Source of the DNA: Massilia endophytica
Lineage (GTDB): Bacteria > Pseudomonadota > Gammaproteobacteria > Burkholderiales > Burkholderiaceae_D
Length of the DNA: 64,000 bases
Direction of reading: 5' to 3'
Assembly: GCF_021165955.1 (NCBI RefSeq)
Contig: NZ_CP088952.1
Span: 2,790,001 to 2,854,000, forward strand
Below, in pieces: positions 16,923 to 25,632 of this stretch. Made by a program: the position numbers and the translations under genes. The notes under the pieces were generated by a model that did not search any database, had not been told where the DNA came from, and saw only the letters and a list, made by a program, of their open reading frames with translations. Each line of letters begins with the position of its first letter. The first letter of the stretch is position 1.

Positions 16923-17957
16923 CTACGGCCGAGTTCGTGTCCCAATTTCTTCCCTGGCACCAGAAGTGGACACGGAGTCATCCGTGAGGAAGCGCAGGAC
17001 TTCGCGGTAGAGGTCGTGGCGGGCGGCTTCGAGGTGGGCGACGTGGGTGCCTTTGGGGACGACGCGGTAGTCCCTGGAGGCGGCGTTGCCGAGGCCGCTT
17101 AGCAGGGCGAGATAGTCTTCGTGCGTGGGGTAGGCGTCCCATTCGCCCCGTATCAGCAGGACCGGCGCGCGGATGGCGGCGGGGTCGTAGTAGCTGCGGC
17201 CGTGCGACAGGTCTTCGATGTCCTGGCTCGGACCTGAAGGGAAGCGCACCCTGTCCTTGCCGCCGTTGATGCCCGCTGTGTCCGAAGCCAGCCACTGCGC
17301 GCCCCAGCGGCTCAGTACCTCGGGCGCCAGCTGCGGACGCGCTTCCACCGGCGCAAGGCCGTTCATCCCCGCGATACGCTGCTCGGGCGTCAGTTCCTCG
17401 TAGGCGCTCTGCACTTGGGCCGCAGGCGCTGTGCCGCTACGCGCCGTGATCGCGGCGAACAGCACCAGCTTCGATACTTTCTCAGGATGCAGCCCGGCGT
17501 AGCGCGCCGCTACCGAGCCGCCCCAGGAATGGCCGATCAGCAGGACTCGGCGCTTTCCCGTCCTGCGCAGGATCAGGTCCACCGCCGCGTCGACATCGCC
17601 CGCCACATCCTTCGCACGCCCCACCGGATAGGCCGCGCCGGATGACATCTCGGGATAGCGGTCTGACAGGCCATAGCCAGTGAAATCCAGCGCATAGACG
17701 TCGAATCCCTGTTCCGCCAGCTGGTCCATCCACGAGCCCCCTGCCATCTGGAAGTCGAAGGCCAGCGCGGAGGGGAAAGAGGAGCCGTGCACGAAGAGCA
17801 CAGGGTCGCGGCCAGCCTTCACGGCGCCATGTTTATGGCGGATGCCGAGCTTGAGCCCAGCGCGGTGGCTGGGCGCGGTCAGCACCTCGTTCGGATACCC
17901 GGCATGCGCCGGAATGACGGAGCCTGCAAGAACGGCAGCAAGAAGAAGATGTCGCAT
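16923..17957 (-). CDS. Exported alpha/beta hydrolase with repeat-derived C-terminus
   Basis: A 344-aa alpha/beta-hydrolase. The ATG at 17957 gives a signal peptide (MRHLLLAAVLAGSVIPAHA), whereas the longer open frame would not. The nucleophile elbow is GHSWGG, the acid candidate lies in RGEWDAYPTHEDY and the catalytic His in KGTHVAHLEA. An oxyanion motif FVHGSSF is present. Substrate unknown; lipase/esterase-like. After FLTDD the last 17 residues (SVSTSGAREEIGTRTRP) come almost entirely from a dispersed-type 37-bp repeat, suggesting the original stop was displaced. Confidence 0.85.
   Translation of the reverse strand: MRHLLLAAVLAGSVIPAHAGYPNEVLTAPSHRAGLKLGIRHKHGAVKAGRDPVLFVHGSSFPSALAFDFQMAGGSWMDQLAEQGFDVYALDFTGYGLSDRYPEMSSGAAYPVGRAKDVAGDVDAAVDLILRRTGKRRVLLIGHSWGGSVAARYAGLHPEKVSKLVLFAAITARSGTAPAAQVQSAYEELTPEQRIAGMNGLAPVEARPQLAPEVLSRWGAQWLASDTAGINGGKDRVRFPSGPSQDIEDLSHGRSYYDPAAIRAPVLLIRGEWDAYPTHEDYLALLSGLGNAASRDYRVVPKGTHVAHLEAARHDLYREVLRFLTDDSVSTSGAREEIGTRTRP
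16937..16973 (-). repeat. 37-bp repeat element, copy B (inverted), inside the 3' end of the hydrolase gene
   Basis: On the minus strand it reads as copy A with three adjacent differences near the end, 34 of 37 identical. It is translated as part of the C-terminus of the downstream alpha/beta hydrolase. Confidence 0.9.
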
Positions 17958-18039
17958 GGGTCGGTGCCTCGGCAATGGAAAAAAAATCCATGCTAAGGCC
18001 CCACGCACTTCTACAATTCGCCCACGGTCGAAGTGTGGA

Positions 18040-19068
18040 TTACTTGCCGAGCACCGGTCCGGCGTACTTCATCAGCAGCCCTTTCGGGCCGACGGCCCAG
18101 CCCACCGTGGGCGACGCGAAACCGACGGTATTCATGGGCGTGCGGTCGAGCGCCGTCCAGCTCTTGCCGTCGTCGTTGCTGTAGCCGGAACCGGCCAGGC
18201 CTGCCGCCACATAGCTGTGCAGGGTGCCCTTGACCGGCACCACCACGGACATGTACCCGGCAGGGAGAATGGATGCCGCCGTCCACGTCGCGCCGCCATC
18301 CTCCGTACGCGCGCCGTTCGTGGCAGCCATCGCCGTTTCCTTGTAATCGCCGCCCGCGGCAATGCCGTTGCGGCCGTCGCGGAAGCCGACGGAGAAAATG
18401 CCGCGCGCTGGCGCGCCGGCAGGAATGGGCGCCGCACTCGCACGCCAGCTGCGGCCGGCGTCCGACGAATGGAAGACCCGCGCGGATGCGGCGCCGCCGG
18501 TGGCGAACCATGCGTCCTTGCTGCCCGCAACCGTCAGACAGGTGCCGCTGGCGGCAAACGCGCCTTCGTTGGGCAGGGCAGCGAGACCGGGATCGTTTTT
18601 CGGCTGCCAGCTGGCGCCGCCATCCGCCGTCACGAGCACCTGGAAGGCGCCCTTCACGGGGTCGCCGAACATGATGCCGTTGTTGGAGTCCCAGAAGGCG
18701 ATGGCGTCCCAGAAGCCCGCCGGATCTGGATTGGTGATGGCGAGCTTCCACGTCGCGCCGCCGTCCGTCGTGCGGTAGACGCGCGACGCGTCGCCCGGAC
18801 CGGCGCTCATGATGATGGCGGTATCCGCATCCACCGCGTGGATATCGCGGAAGTCCAGATGCTCCGCGCCAGGCACGGTCATGGCCTTCCACACCTTGCC
18901 GTCCACGGTGCGCAGCACCCTGCCCTTCGCGCCGCTGGCCCATGCCACGCTTTCGCTCACCACGGACAGGCCGCGCAGTTCGGTATCGATTCCGCTTTCC
19001 TGCGGCTGCCAGGACTGCGCCATTGCGGGCCAGGCGGCCAGCGCCAGCATCATTACTGCTGTTTTCAA
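18040..19068 (-). CDS. Exported BNR/Ycf48-like beta-propeller protein
   Basis: A 342-aa protein with a signal peptide (MKTAVMMLALAAWPAMA) followed by repeated Asp-box/BNR-type units: RTTDGGATWK, VTADGGASWQ, HSSDAGRSWR, RTEDGGATWT and YSNDDGKSWT. These repeats mark six- or seven-bladed propellers such as sialidases and the photosystem II assembly factor Ycf48. No sialidase arginine triad is evident, so a structural or assembly role is likelier. It lies in the same direction as the alpha/beta hydrolase, 82 bases upstream of it. Confidence 0.8.
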   Translation of the reverse strand: MKTAVMMLALAAWPAMAQSWQPQESGIDTELRGLSVVSESVAWASGAKGRVLRTVDGKVWKAMTVPGAEHLDFRDIHAVDADTAIIMSAGPGDASRVYRTTDGGATWKLAITNPDPAGFWDAIAFWDSNNGIMFGDPVKGAFQVLVTADGGASWQPKNDPGLAALPNEGAFAASGTCLTVAGSKDAWFATGGAASARVFHSSDAGRSWRASAAPIPAGAPARGIFSVGFRDGRNGIAAGGDYKETAMAATNGARTEDGGATWTAASILPAGYMSVVVPVKGTLHSYVAAGLAGSGYSNDDGKSWTALDRTPMNTVGFASPTVGWAVGPKGLLMKYAGPVLGK

Positions 19069-19109
19069 GGTGTCGTCTCCGTGGTTGGCAAAACGGCACC
19101 CATTATGCC

Positions 19110-19475
19110 CTAGCTGGACGAGAGCACGAAGGTGTTGCCGTCCGGGTCGCGGAACTTGGCGAAGGTGCCCCAGGGCTGGCTCGTTGGCGGCTCGACGAAC
19201 TCCACGCCGCGCGCACTCAATTGGCGGTAAGTGGCCTCGACGTTGTCGCAGGCCAGCGCGCCGTTGAAGAAGGTGCCGATGCGGTCTTCGTGCCCGTCCG
19301 GGGTGAACAGCACCACCTTCGTTTGCGAGTGCGCGATGCGCAGCTCGATCCAGCGCTGGCCCGGCCCCATGGGCTGGTCGGTGGCGATTTCAAAGCCCAT
19401 CTGCTCCGTGTAGAAGCGCAGTGCGCGATCCTGGTCGCTGACGGGAATGCCGACGAATTTGACCATGGTGATCAT
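19110..19475 (-). CDS. VOC-family (glyoxalase/bleomycin-resistance fold) protein
   Basis: A 121-aa single-domain vicinal oxygen chelate protein: VKFVGIPVSDQDRALRFYTE at the start and FAKFRDPDGNTFVLSSS at the end, the usual paired beta-alpha-beta-beta-beta modules. The Glu-type metal ligand expected near the end of such domains is not obvious (PDGNTFVL has Phe where metal enzymes often have Glu), so metal-dependent catalysis is uncertain. The start is supported by AAGGAGGG five bases upstream of the ATG at 19475. It is divergent from a small HTH gene. Confidence 0.85.
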   Translation of the reverse strand: MITMVKFVGIPVSDQDRALRFYTEQMGFEIATDQPMGPGQRWIELRIAHSQTKVVLFTPDGHEDRIGTFFNGALACDNVEATYRQLSARGVEFVEPPTSQPWGTFAKFRDPDGNTFVLSSS

Positions 19476-19531
19476 GATGTCCCTCCTTGTGTTCGAATGC
19501 CTGCCATTCTAACGGCCCGGCATGGCCCTCC

Positions 19532-19551
19532 ATAGCAATGGATGCTATAGT
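19532..19551 (+). promoter_or_regulatory. Candidate operator/-10 for the HTH gene
   Basis: The inverted repeat ATAGCA-N5-TGCTAT (19532-19548) overlaps a -10-like TATAGT (19546-19551). The predicted RNA start would be only a few bases before the ATG at 19562. Confidence 0.4.
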
Positions 19552-19561
19552 AATTAATACC

Positions 19562-19867
19562 ATGAACGACCATTTCGATCCCTACGTGCTGAACGTGCTG
19601 ATGCCCGACCTGGTGGGGCATGACCGCAGTCCTGCCGCCTTTGTCGTCTACCTGTATTTATTGGGGAAAGCGAACCGCGCCCGGCGCGATACGGTGTCGG
19701 CAAGCCTTCAGACCATTGCCACCGAAACGGGATTGTCGAAATCCGCGGTGCAGATCGCGTTGCGCCGCCTGAAGCGGCGCGGCCTGCTGGATGCGTCGGT
19801 GACGGCAACCGTCACCGATCCTGTGCGGCGCGTGCTGCAGCCGTGGCTGCGGCTGCGCCGTTCCTAG
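19562..19867 (+). CDS. Small helix-turn-helix DNA-binding protein
   Basis: A 101-aa protein starting MNDHFDPYVLNVLMPDLVGH. Residues about 43-75 form a winged-helix/HTH of the replication-initiator or MarR/GntR kind: SLQTIATETGLSKSAVQIALRRLKRRGLL. There is no ligand domain. It is divergent from the VOC gene and a palindrome lies in the spacer, so it may repress itself or that gene. No Shine-Dalgarno sequence precedes the chosen ATG. Its stop overlaps the opposite stop of mrp (CTAG). Confidence 0.7.
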   Translation: MNDHFDPYVLNVLMPDLVGHDRSPAAFVVYLYLLGKANRARRDTVSASLQTIATETGLSKSAVQIALRRLKRRGLLDASVTATVTDPVRRVLQPWLRLRRS

Positions 19868-20952
19868 TCGTGCTTGATGACGATGCTCGGGAACTTGCTG
19901 CTCATGTCCTTCGCCTTCTCGGCAATGCTCACTGCAACCTTGCGCGCGATCTCCTTGTAGGTCGCGGTCACCGGGCTGTCCGGATCCGCCACCACGGTGG
20001 GCTTGCCGGAATCGGTCTGCTCGCGGATCGCCATCTTCAGCGGCAGCTTGCCGAGGAAGGACACGCCGAAGTCGGCGCACATCTTCTCGCCGCCGCCTGC
20101 ACCGAATATCTCCTCGGTATGGCCGCAGTTCGAGCAGATATGGGTGCTCATGTTCTCCACCACGCCCAGGATCGGAATGCCGACCTTCTCGAACATCTTC
20201 AGGCCCTTGCGCGCGTCCAGCAGGGCGATGTCCTGCGGCGTGGTCACGATCACGGCGCCTGTCACCGGCACTTTCTGCGACAGCGTGAGCTGGATATCGC
20301 CCGTCCCCGGCGGCATGTCCACGATCAGGTAGTCCAGGTCGCGCCAGTTGGTCTGGTCCAGCAGCTGCTGCAGGGCCTGGGTGACCATGGGTCCGCGCCA
20401 CACCATCGGTTCGTCCGGATCGATCAGGAAGCCGATCGAGGAGACCTGGATGCCATGGCCTTCCATCGGCTCCATCGTCTTGCCGTCGTTGGACATGGGC
20501 CGCCCGCTCACGCCCAGCATCATCGGCTGCGAGGGGCCGTAGATGTCGGCGTCGAGAATGCCCACGTTCGCGCCTTCCGCCGCCAGCGCCAGCGCCAGGT
20601 TCACGGCGGTGGTGGATTTGCCCACGCCGCCCTTGCCCGAGGCGACGGCAATGATGTTCTTCACATTGGCCAGCGGCTTCAGGCCGCGCTGCACGGTGTG
20701 CGAAATGATCTTGCTGTAGACGTTCAGGTGAATCTTGCCGCTGCCCGCCAGGGGCTGGAGCGCGGCCAGCACACTGGTGCGCAGCGCGTCGATCTGGCTG
20801 CGGGCCGGGTAGCCAAGCTCGATATCCAGCGAAATGTCGCCGTTTTCCGTTTTCAGGTTGCGCACCGCCTTGGAAGTGACGAAATCCTTGCCCGTATTCG
20901 GGTCGATCACTTGGGACAGCGCTGCCTTGACGTCTTCTACCGTGGTGCTCAT
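19864..20952 (-). CDS. apbC: Iron-sulfur cluster carrier protein Mrp/ApbC
   Basis: A 362-aa MinD-type P-loop ATPase that carries and delivers [4Fe-4S] clusters. Residues 1-85 form the MIP18/DUF59-like N-terminal domain. The deviant Walker A is SGKGGVGKSTTAVNLA, the switch motif VDMPPGTGD, and the cluster-binding pair CSNC appears in STHICSNCGH. Length matches E. coli Mrp/ApbC (369 aa). It is divergent from metG, a conserved arrangement also seen in E. coli (mrp-metG), with a 114-base spacer. Confidence 0.95.
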   Translation of the reverse strand: MSTTVEDVKAALSQVIDPNTGKDFVTSKAVRNLKTENGDISLDIELGYPARSQIDALRTSVLAALQPLAGSGKIHLNVYSKIISHTVQRGLKPLANVKNIIAVASGKGGVGKSTTAVNLALALAAEGANVGILDADIYGPSQPMMLGVSGRPMSNDGKTMEPMEGHGIQVSSIGFLIDPDEPMVWRGPMVTQALQQLLDQTNWRDLDYLIVDMPPGTGDIQLTLSQKVPVTGAVIVTTPQDIALLDARKGLKMFEKVGIPILGVVENMSTHICSNCGHTEEIFGAGGGEKMCADFGVSFLGKLPLKMAIREQTDSGKPTVVADPDSPVTATYKEIARKVAVSIAEKAKDMSSKFPSIVIKHD

Positions 20953-21066
20953 ATGACAATCTCCGTATTCGATGCCGCAGTCTAGCGCAAAACGGCAAGA
21001 ATGCGCAGCCATGTCATCCGCTGGTAAAATGCTCTTTTTTGCCAACTTAACCAGCGCATCAACACC

Positions 21067-23208
21067 ATGACCCGCAAGCTGTTCGTCACCACTGCCCTGC
21101 CTTACGCAAACGCCGCCTTCCACATCGGCCACATGATGGAGTACATCCAGGCCGACATCTGGGTCCGTTTCCAGCGAATGCAGCGCGAGGGCGAGGGCCT
21201 GCGCGAGGTGCATTTCGTGGGCGCGGACGACACCCACGGCACGCCGATCATGATCGCTGCTGAAAAGGAAGGCATCACGCCCCAGGAATTCGTGGCCAAG
21301 ATCGCCGCGGGCCGCGCCCAGTACCTGGACGGTTTCCATATCGCCTTCGACAACTGGTATTCGACCGATTCGCCGGAAAACGTGGAGCTCTCCCAGGGCA
21401 TCTACCGCAAGCTGCGCGACAATGGCCTGATCCAGACGAAGACCGTCGACCGCTTCTTCGACCCGGTGAAGGGCATGTTCCTGGCCGACCGCAATATCAA
21501 GGGCGAATGCCCGAAATGCGGCGCCAAGGACCAGTATGGCGACAACTGCGAGGTGTGCGGCGCGGCCTACCAGCCCACCGACCTGGTGAACCCCTATTCC
21601 GTGTTTACCAACGCCACACCCATCCTGAAGCCTTCGGAGCAGTACTTCTTCAAGCTCTCCGACCCGCGCTGCTTCGAGTTCCTGCGCGACTGGCTGAACA
21701 CGCCCGGCCGCCTGCAGCCGGAAATGGTCAACAAGGTGAGCGAATGGCTGGGCGAAGCCGGTGAAAAGCTGGCGGACTGGGACATCTCCCGCGACGCGCC
21801 CTACTTCGGCATCCCCATTCCCGACGCGCCGGGCAAGTTCTTCTACGTGTGGCTGGACGCGCCCGTGGGCTACCTGGCTTCGCTGAAGAACTACTGCGCC
21901 AAGCAGGGCATCGACTACGAGGCCCTGCTGCGCGATCCCGGCACGGAACAGGTGCACTTCATCGGCAAGGACATCGTCTCCTTCCACCTGCTGTTCTGGC
22001 CCGCCATGCTGAAGTTCTCGGATCACCCGGTGATCGACAAGCTGAAAGTGAACGTGCACGGCCACCTCACCGTGAACAACGAGAAGATGTCCAAGTCGCG
22101 CGGCACCGGCATTTCGCCGCTGCGCTACCTGAACCTGGGCATGAATCCGGAATGGCTGCGCTACTACATCGCCTTCAAGCTGAACTCCAAGGTGGAAGAC
22201 CTGGACTTCACGGGCGAGGACTTCGTGGCCCGCGTGAATTCGGACCTGATCGGCAAGTACGTGAACATCGCCAGCCGCTGCGCCGGCTTCATCGCCAAGA
22301 AGTTCGACGGCATGCTCGCCTCCGAGCTCTCGCCGACCGCGCACGGCTGGATCAAGCGCGCGCTGCTGAACGCCGACGGCGCCGAGCGCCAGGCCTCCAT
22401 CGCCGCCAACTTCGAGAACCGCGAGTTCGGCAAGGCCCTGCGCGAGATCATGGAGATCGCCGACGTCACCAACCAGTACGTGGACGAGAACAAGCCCTGG
22501 GTGCTGGCCAAGGACCCGGAAAAGACCGCCGAACTGCACGAAGTGTGCACCACGGCCCTGATCCTGTTCCGCCAGCTCACCATCCTGCTGTCGCCAGTGC
22601 TGCCGGGCGTCGCCGCCCAGGTGAAGAGCTTCCTGAACGACGAGAAGCTGGTGTGGGCCGATACCGAGCTGTCCACCGGCGCCGTCTTCAGCACCATGCT
22701 GGGCCGCTCGATCTGCGCCTATAACCACCTGATGACGCGCGTTGACGCCAAGATGATCGAAGATCTGTTCGACGCGCCGAACCAGCAGGCCGCCGCCGCG
22801 AAAGCCGCTCCGGCAGCCGCTGCCCCCGCCGCCGCTGCGGCGCCCGCAGGCATCGAGGAGCTCGCCCCCGAAATCAAGATCGACGACTTCCTGAAGGTGG
22901 ACCTGCGCATCGCCCAGATCGTGAACTGCGAACACGTGGAAGGCTCGGACAAGCTGCTGCGCCTGACGCTCGACGTGGGCGAAGGCCGCCACCGCAACGT
23001 CTTCTCCGGCATCAAATCCATGTACAAGCCGGAAGACCTGGTGGGCAAGCTGACCGTGATGGTCGCCAACCTGGCTCCGCGCAAGATGAAGTTCGGCGTG
23101 TCGGAAGGCATGGTGCTGGCCGCCTCGGCAGCCGATGAAAAGGCGGATCCGGGCATCTACATCCTGAATCCATGGCCTGGCGCCAAGCCGGGCATGCGTA
23201 TCCGCTAA
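21067..23208 (+). CDS. metG: Methionyl-tRNA synthetase
   Basis: A 713-aa class I synthetase attaching methionine to tRNA-Met. The HIGH motif is FHIGHM (19-22) and the KMSKS motif is at 340-344. The zinc knot CPKCGAKDQYGDNCEVCG has four cysteines, typical of the two-knot/MetG1 forms. An Ala-rich linker (about 570-595) leads to a C-terminal tRNA-binding/dimerisation domain of the EMAP/Trbp111 kind (IDDFLKVDLRIAQIVNCEHV, GEGRHRNVFSGI). A possible -10 (TAAAAT at 21025-21030) lies in the spacer to mrp. Confidence 0.97.
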   Translation: MTRKLFVTTALPYANAAFHIGHMMEYIQADIWVRFQRMQREGEGLREVHFVGADDTHGTPIMIAAEKEGITPQEFVAKIAAGRAQYLDGFHIAFDNWYSTDSPENVELSQGIYRKLRDNGLIQTKTVDRFFDPVKGMFLADRNIKGECPKCGAKDQYGDNCEVCGAAYQPTDLVNPYSVFTNATPILKPSEQYFFKLSDPRCFEFLRDWLNTPGRLQPEMVNKVSEWLGEAGEKLADWDISRDAPYFGIPIPDAPGKFFYVWLDAPVGYLASLKNYCAKQGIDYEALLRDPGTEQVHFIGKDIVSFHLLFWPAMLKFSDHPVIDKLKVNVHGHLTVNNEKMSKSRGTGISPLRYLNLGMNPEWLRYYIAFKLNSKVEDLDFTGEDFVARVNSDLIGKYVNIASRCAGFIAKKFDGMLASELSPTAHGWIKRALLNADGAERQASIAANFENREFGKALREIMEIADVTNQYVDENKPWVLAKDPEKTAELHEVCTTALILFRQLTILLSPVLPGVAAQVKSFLNDEKLVWADTELSTGAVFSTMLGRSICAYNHLMTRVDAKMIEDLFDAPNQQAAAAKAAPAAAAPAAAAAPAGIEELAPEIKIDDFLKVDLRIAQIVNCEHVEGSDKLLRLTLDVGEGRHRNVFSGIKSMYKPEDLVGKLTVMVANLAPRKMKFGVSEGMVLAASAADEKADPGIYILNPWPGAKPGMRIR

Positions 23209-23217
23209 GGGCCGGCC

Positions 23218-23697
23218 GTGAATATCGTAGTGCGGGAGGCGGCCACTGACGATGCTCAGTTATTGGCCGCCCTCACCCGCGCTGCGTGGGCGAATAAGGT
23301 CGCCGTCACCTCCAGCGGACATCGCGAAACCGCCGTCAAATGCGCAGAGGATTTGCGCCTTGGCGGCGGTTTTATTTTATTGGCCGATAATATTCCCGTG
23401 GGTTCGGTGCGCTGGCTGCCGGTCGAATCCGAGCCGCATATCTGGGAGATATTAAGGATGGGCGTTATTCCCGAATATCGCGGCCACCATTTATCCCAGC
23501 ATTTACTGGAAGCCGTGATCCACCACGGCCTGCTTTCCGATATCGAAGAGCTGCGCCTTGCCGCCCGTGCGGACCAGCCCCAGCTGATCGACTTCTACAC
23601 CGCCTTCGGCTTCGAGCTCGCTCCCGAGCTGGAGTACAGCCACGCCAATCCCCTCGAACCGGCGCCGCTCGTCATGCGCCGCGTTCTCAGGCCCTGA
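23218..23697 (+). CDS. GNAT-family N-acetyltransferase
   Basis: A 159-aa protein starting with GTG, nine bases after the metG stop, so probably co-transcribed. The fold is visible from the N-terminal VVREAATDDAQLLAALTR, the central beta4 ILRMGVIPEYRGHHLSQHLL and the terminal DFYTAFGFEL. The acetyl-CoA pyrophosphate loop, usually R/QxxGxG/A, here reads RGHHLS, with both small residues changed. Activity or cofactor use may therefore differ. Substrate unknown. Confidence 0.8.
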   Translation: MNIVVREAATDDAQLLAALTRAAWANKVAVTSSGHRETAVKCAEDLRLGGGFILLADNIPVGSVRWLPVESEPHIWEILRMGVIPEYRGHHLSQHLLEAVIHHGLLSDIEELRLAARADQPQLIDFYTAFGFELAPELEYSHANPLEPAPLVMRRVLRP

Positions 23698-23760
23698 AAC
23701 GCCCCGCCACCCCGCAAGCCGCACAATTGCGTCCCGCGCGTGCCAGGTCCTGATTCGATC

Positions 23761-23777
23761 AAGCCAGAAGCTGGCTT
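23761..23777. terminator. Hairpin between convergent GNAT and lipoprotein genes
   Basis: AAGCCAG-AAG-CTGGCTT forms a seven-base stem at the end of both genes, overlapping the lipoprotein stop by two bases. No strong U-tract follows on either strand, so termination is only tentative. Confidence 0.35.
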
Positions 23778-24321
23778 AAAGGCAGCCTTCGACGTAGGAA
23801 ACGGAGGGCTGCATGCCCGCCCGCAGCTTGAGGATGCGGCGGCTGTTGTCCTCCAGCACGAAGGCCGTGTTGCCATCGCCCGCGATGGTCAGGTAATGCC
23901 CGTTGTGGAGGTATTTGTGCGGCGTCACCTGAACGTTGGGGAATTTCCTGCGCACCTGATCCACAGGCGAATCGATATCCACGCCGATAATATTCGGCAC
24001 GCCCCGCTCCGCATCGGCGCGCGTAATAATCCCCTTCTCGACCATAAAGCGGACCCGGGGCATGGACGCAAACCGCACGGTACTGCATTCGGCATTCACC
24101 GGGCCCAGCGGCTGGGCATTTTCATTCAATGCCCTTTCGGCCTCCTTTAAGCCCATGCCAAATACCACGCCGCCAATTCCGGACGCGGATAAAGAAACAG
24201 CCGGCTTATCGGCGGCCGGCTGTTCGATTACTGCTATGGGTTTGGGTGGTTTCGGCGGCGCCTTATCGCAAGCCGTCAGGAATAACACGGCCACGCCTGC
24301 CGCAATGACAAGCTGTCGCAT
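23776..24321 (-). CDS. Predicted lipoprotein of unknown function
   Basis: A 181-aa protein with a lipoprotein signal: hydrophobic stretch then LTAC, giving lipidated Cys18 with the ATG at 24321. That ATG is preferred over the GTG two codons earlier because GAGGAG lies five bases before it. The mature part is proline-lysine-rich (KAPPKPPKP), then a globular domain with SASGIGGVVFGMGLKEAERAL and repeated basic-hydrophobic stretches. The SGIGGVVFGM-type start resembles small periplasmic domains seen in many uncharacterised proteins. I cannot assign a function. Confidence 0.7.
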   Translation of the reverse strand: MRQLVIAAGVAVLFLTACDKAPPKPPKPIAVIEQPAADKPAVSLSASGIGGVVFGMGLKEAERALNENAQPLGPVNAECSTVRFASMPRVRFMVEKGIITRADAERGVPNIIGVDIDSPVDQVRRKFPNVQVTPHKYLHNGHYLTIAGDGNTAFVLEDNSRRILKLRAGMQPSVSYVEGCL

Positions 24322-24383
24322 ACGCACTCCTCTGGCAGTTGGACAGGCTCACCATAACAGAAAGGCAAGTCCGCTGTCGCCCG

Positions 24384-25286
24384 CTAGGCGCGGCGCGAGG
24401 ACACCACAATGCCGCCCACGATCAGCAGGAAAGCCACCGCGTGGTAAAGATGCGGCGCCTCGCCCAGGATGAGGGAGGACATGAGCGCGGCGAAGAGCGG
24501 GGTGAGATTGCTGAAAAATGCCGCAATCGCCGGACCCGCCCGGCGCACGCCCTCGCCCCAGCAGCGGAAGGCGATAACGGCCGGGCCCACGGCCACGTAA
24601 AGCAGCGCGGCCGCCAGGGTCCAGTTCCAGTCCACCCTGGCGGCGCCCAAGGTCCATTCGCCCGCCGCGAAGGCGCCGGACCAGACCACGCCGAAGGCCA
24701 CCTGGGCCAGCAGGAAGCCGGCCCAGTCGGCGCGCAGGCCTGCCGGTTCCGTGGTGCGCATCAGCAGCCAGCTGTAAAGGGACCAGGCGATGGTGGCGAA
24801 AATCATGAAGATATCGCCGGCCACCAGCCGCAGCGCCAGCAGGTGTTCCAGTTCGCCGCGCGCCAGCACCACCAGCACGCCCGCAATGGACAGCACCGCG
24901 CCCAGCACCTGGCGGCGCGACACGGCGGCGCCGAAGAAGAGCCAGCCGGTCAGCATCATCCACACCGGCATGCCCGCCGCAACGAGGGTGACGTTGATGG
25001 GAGTGGAGCTTTGCAGCGCCATATACTGGAGGGCGTTATACAGGCCGATGCCGAGCAGGCCGAGCACCGCGAAGCGGCGCCAGTGCGTCCACACGCCGGA
25101 ACCGGAGCGGAACACGGGGCCCGCGAGCGGCAGGAGGATAAGGAATGCGAGCGCCCAGCGCAGGAAATTGAGCAGGATGGGCGGCACCATGTCGTGCACC
25201 ATGCGGCCCACGATGGCATTGCCCGCCCACAGGACGGGCGGCAGGGTCAGCAGGAATGCGGTGCGGAGGCTCAGGCGTGAATTCAT
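24384..25286 (-). CDS. DMT-superfamily (EamA) transporter
   Basis: A 300-aa inner membrane protein with ten hydrophobic helices in two EamA repeats (about 10-140 and 150-295). Typical pieces are LPPVLWAGNAIVGRM in the first helix and LTPLFAALMSSLILGEAPHLYHAVAFLLIVGGI in the last two. Members export amino acids or other metabolites; substrate not predictable. It is divergent from the DUF3460-scpA-panC string. Confidence 0.88.
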   Translation of the reverse strand: MNSRLSLRTAFLLTLPPVLWAGNAIVGRMVHDMVPPILLNFLRWALAFLILLPLAGPVFRSGSGVWTHWRRFAVLGLLGIGLYNALQYMALQSSTPINVTLVAAGMPVWMMLTGWLFFGAAVSRRQVLGAVLSIAGVLVVLARGELEHLLALRLVAGDIFMIFATIAWSLYSWLLMRTTEPAGLRADWAGFLLAQVAFGVVWSGAFAAGEWTLGAARVDWNWTLAAALLYVAVGPAVIAFRCWGEGVRRAGPAIAAFFSNLTPLFAALMSSLILGEAPHLYHAVAFLLIVGGIVVSSRRA

Positions 25287-25400
25287 GTGGCGGACAGCAT
25301 AACCGATCTGGCAACTCGTCGCAGGGCGGCGACAGAAATTCCCTGCGGCACGCTGCGGCGCGGTAAAATAAGCCCTTGGTTCTCACCACTTTTTCACGAT

Positions 25401-25613
25401 ATGAAACTCTTCTTTAAACAGCACCGCATGTACGAGTCGGACCACACCAAGTTCATCAAATCGCTGAAGGACCAGAATCCGTCCATGGAAGAAGGCCAGC
25501 GCCAGGGCCGCTCCCTGCTGTGGGACAAGGCGCCGCTGTCGCTCGAAGAGCGCGCTCGCCAGCAGCAGTCCGCCATCAAGCAGCAAGCCTACGTCTACCA
25601 GACCAAGGTCTGA
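25401..25613 (+). CDS. DUF3460 family protein
   Basis: A 70-aa protein (MKLFFKQHRMYESDHTKFI...) rich in Lys/Gln/Glu, with the stretch RSLLWDKAPLSLEER. It matches the short DUF3460 family found in Burkholderiales next to scpA and panC. A -10-like TAAAAT (25364-25369) precedes it by about 30 bases. It ends 19 bases before scpA. Function unknown. Confidence 0.8.
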   Translation: MKLFFKQHRMYESDHTKFIKSLKDQNPSMEEGQRQGRSLLWDKAPLSLEERARQQQSAIKQQAYVYQTKV

Positions 25614-25632
25614 GTCTCCAGGACGGCACGCC

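Noticed and set aside
20953..22992. Minus-strand extension of the mrp frame through metG
   Set aside because: The open frame upstream of the mrp start is antisense to metG. The extension is compositionally biased and mrp has a conserved start at 20952.
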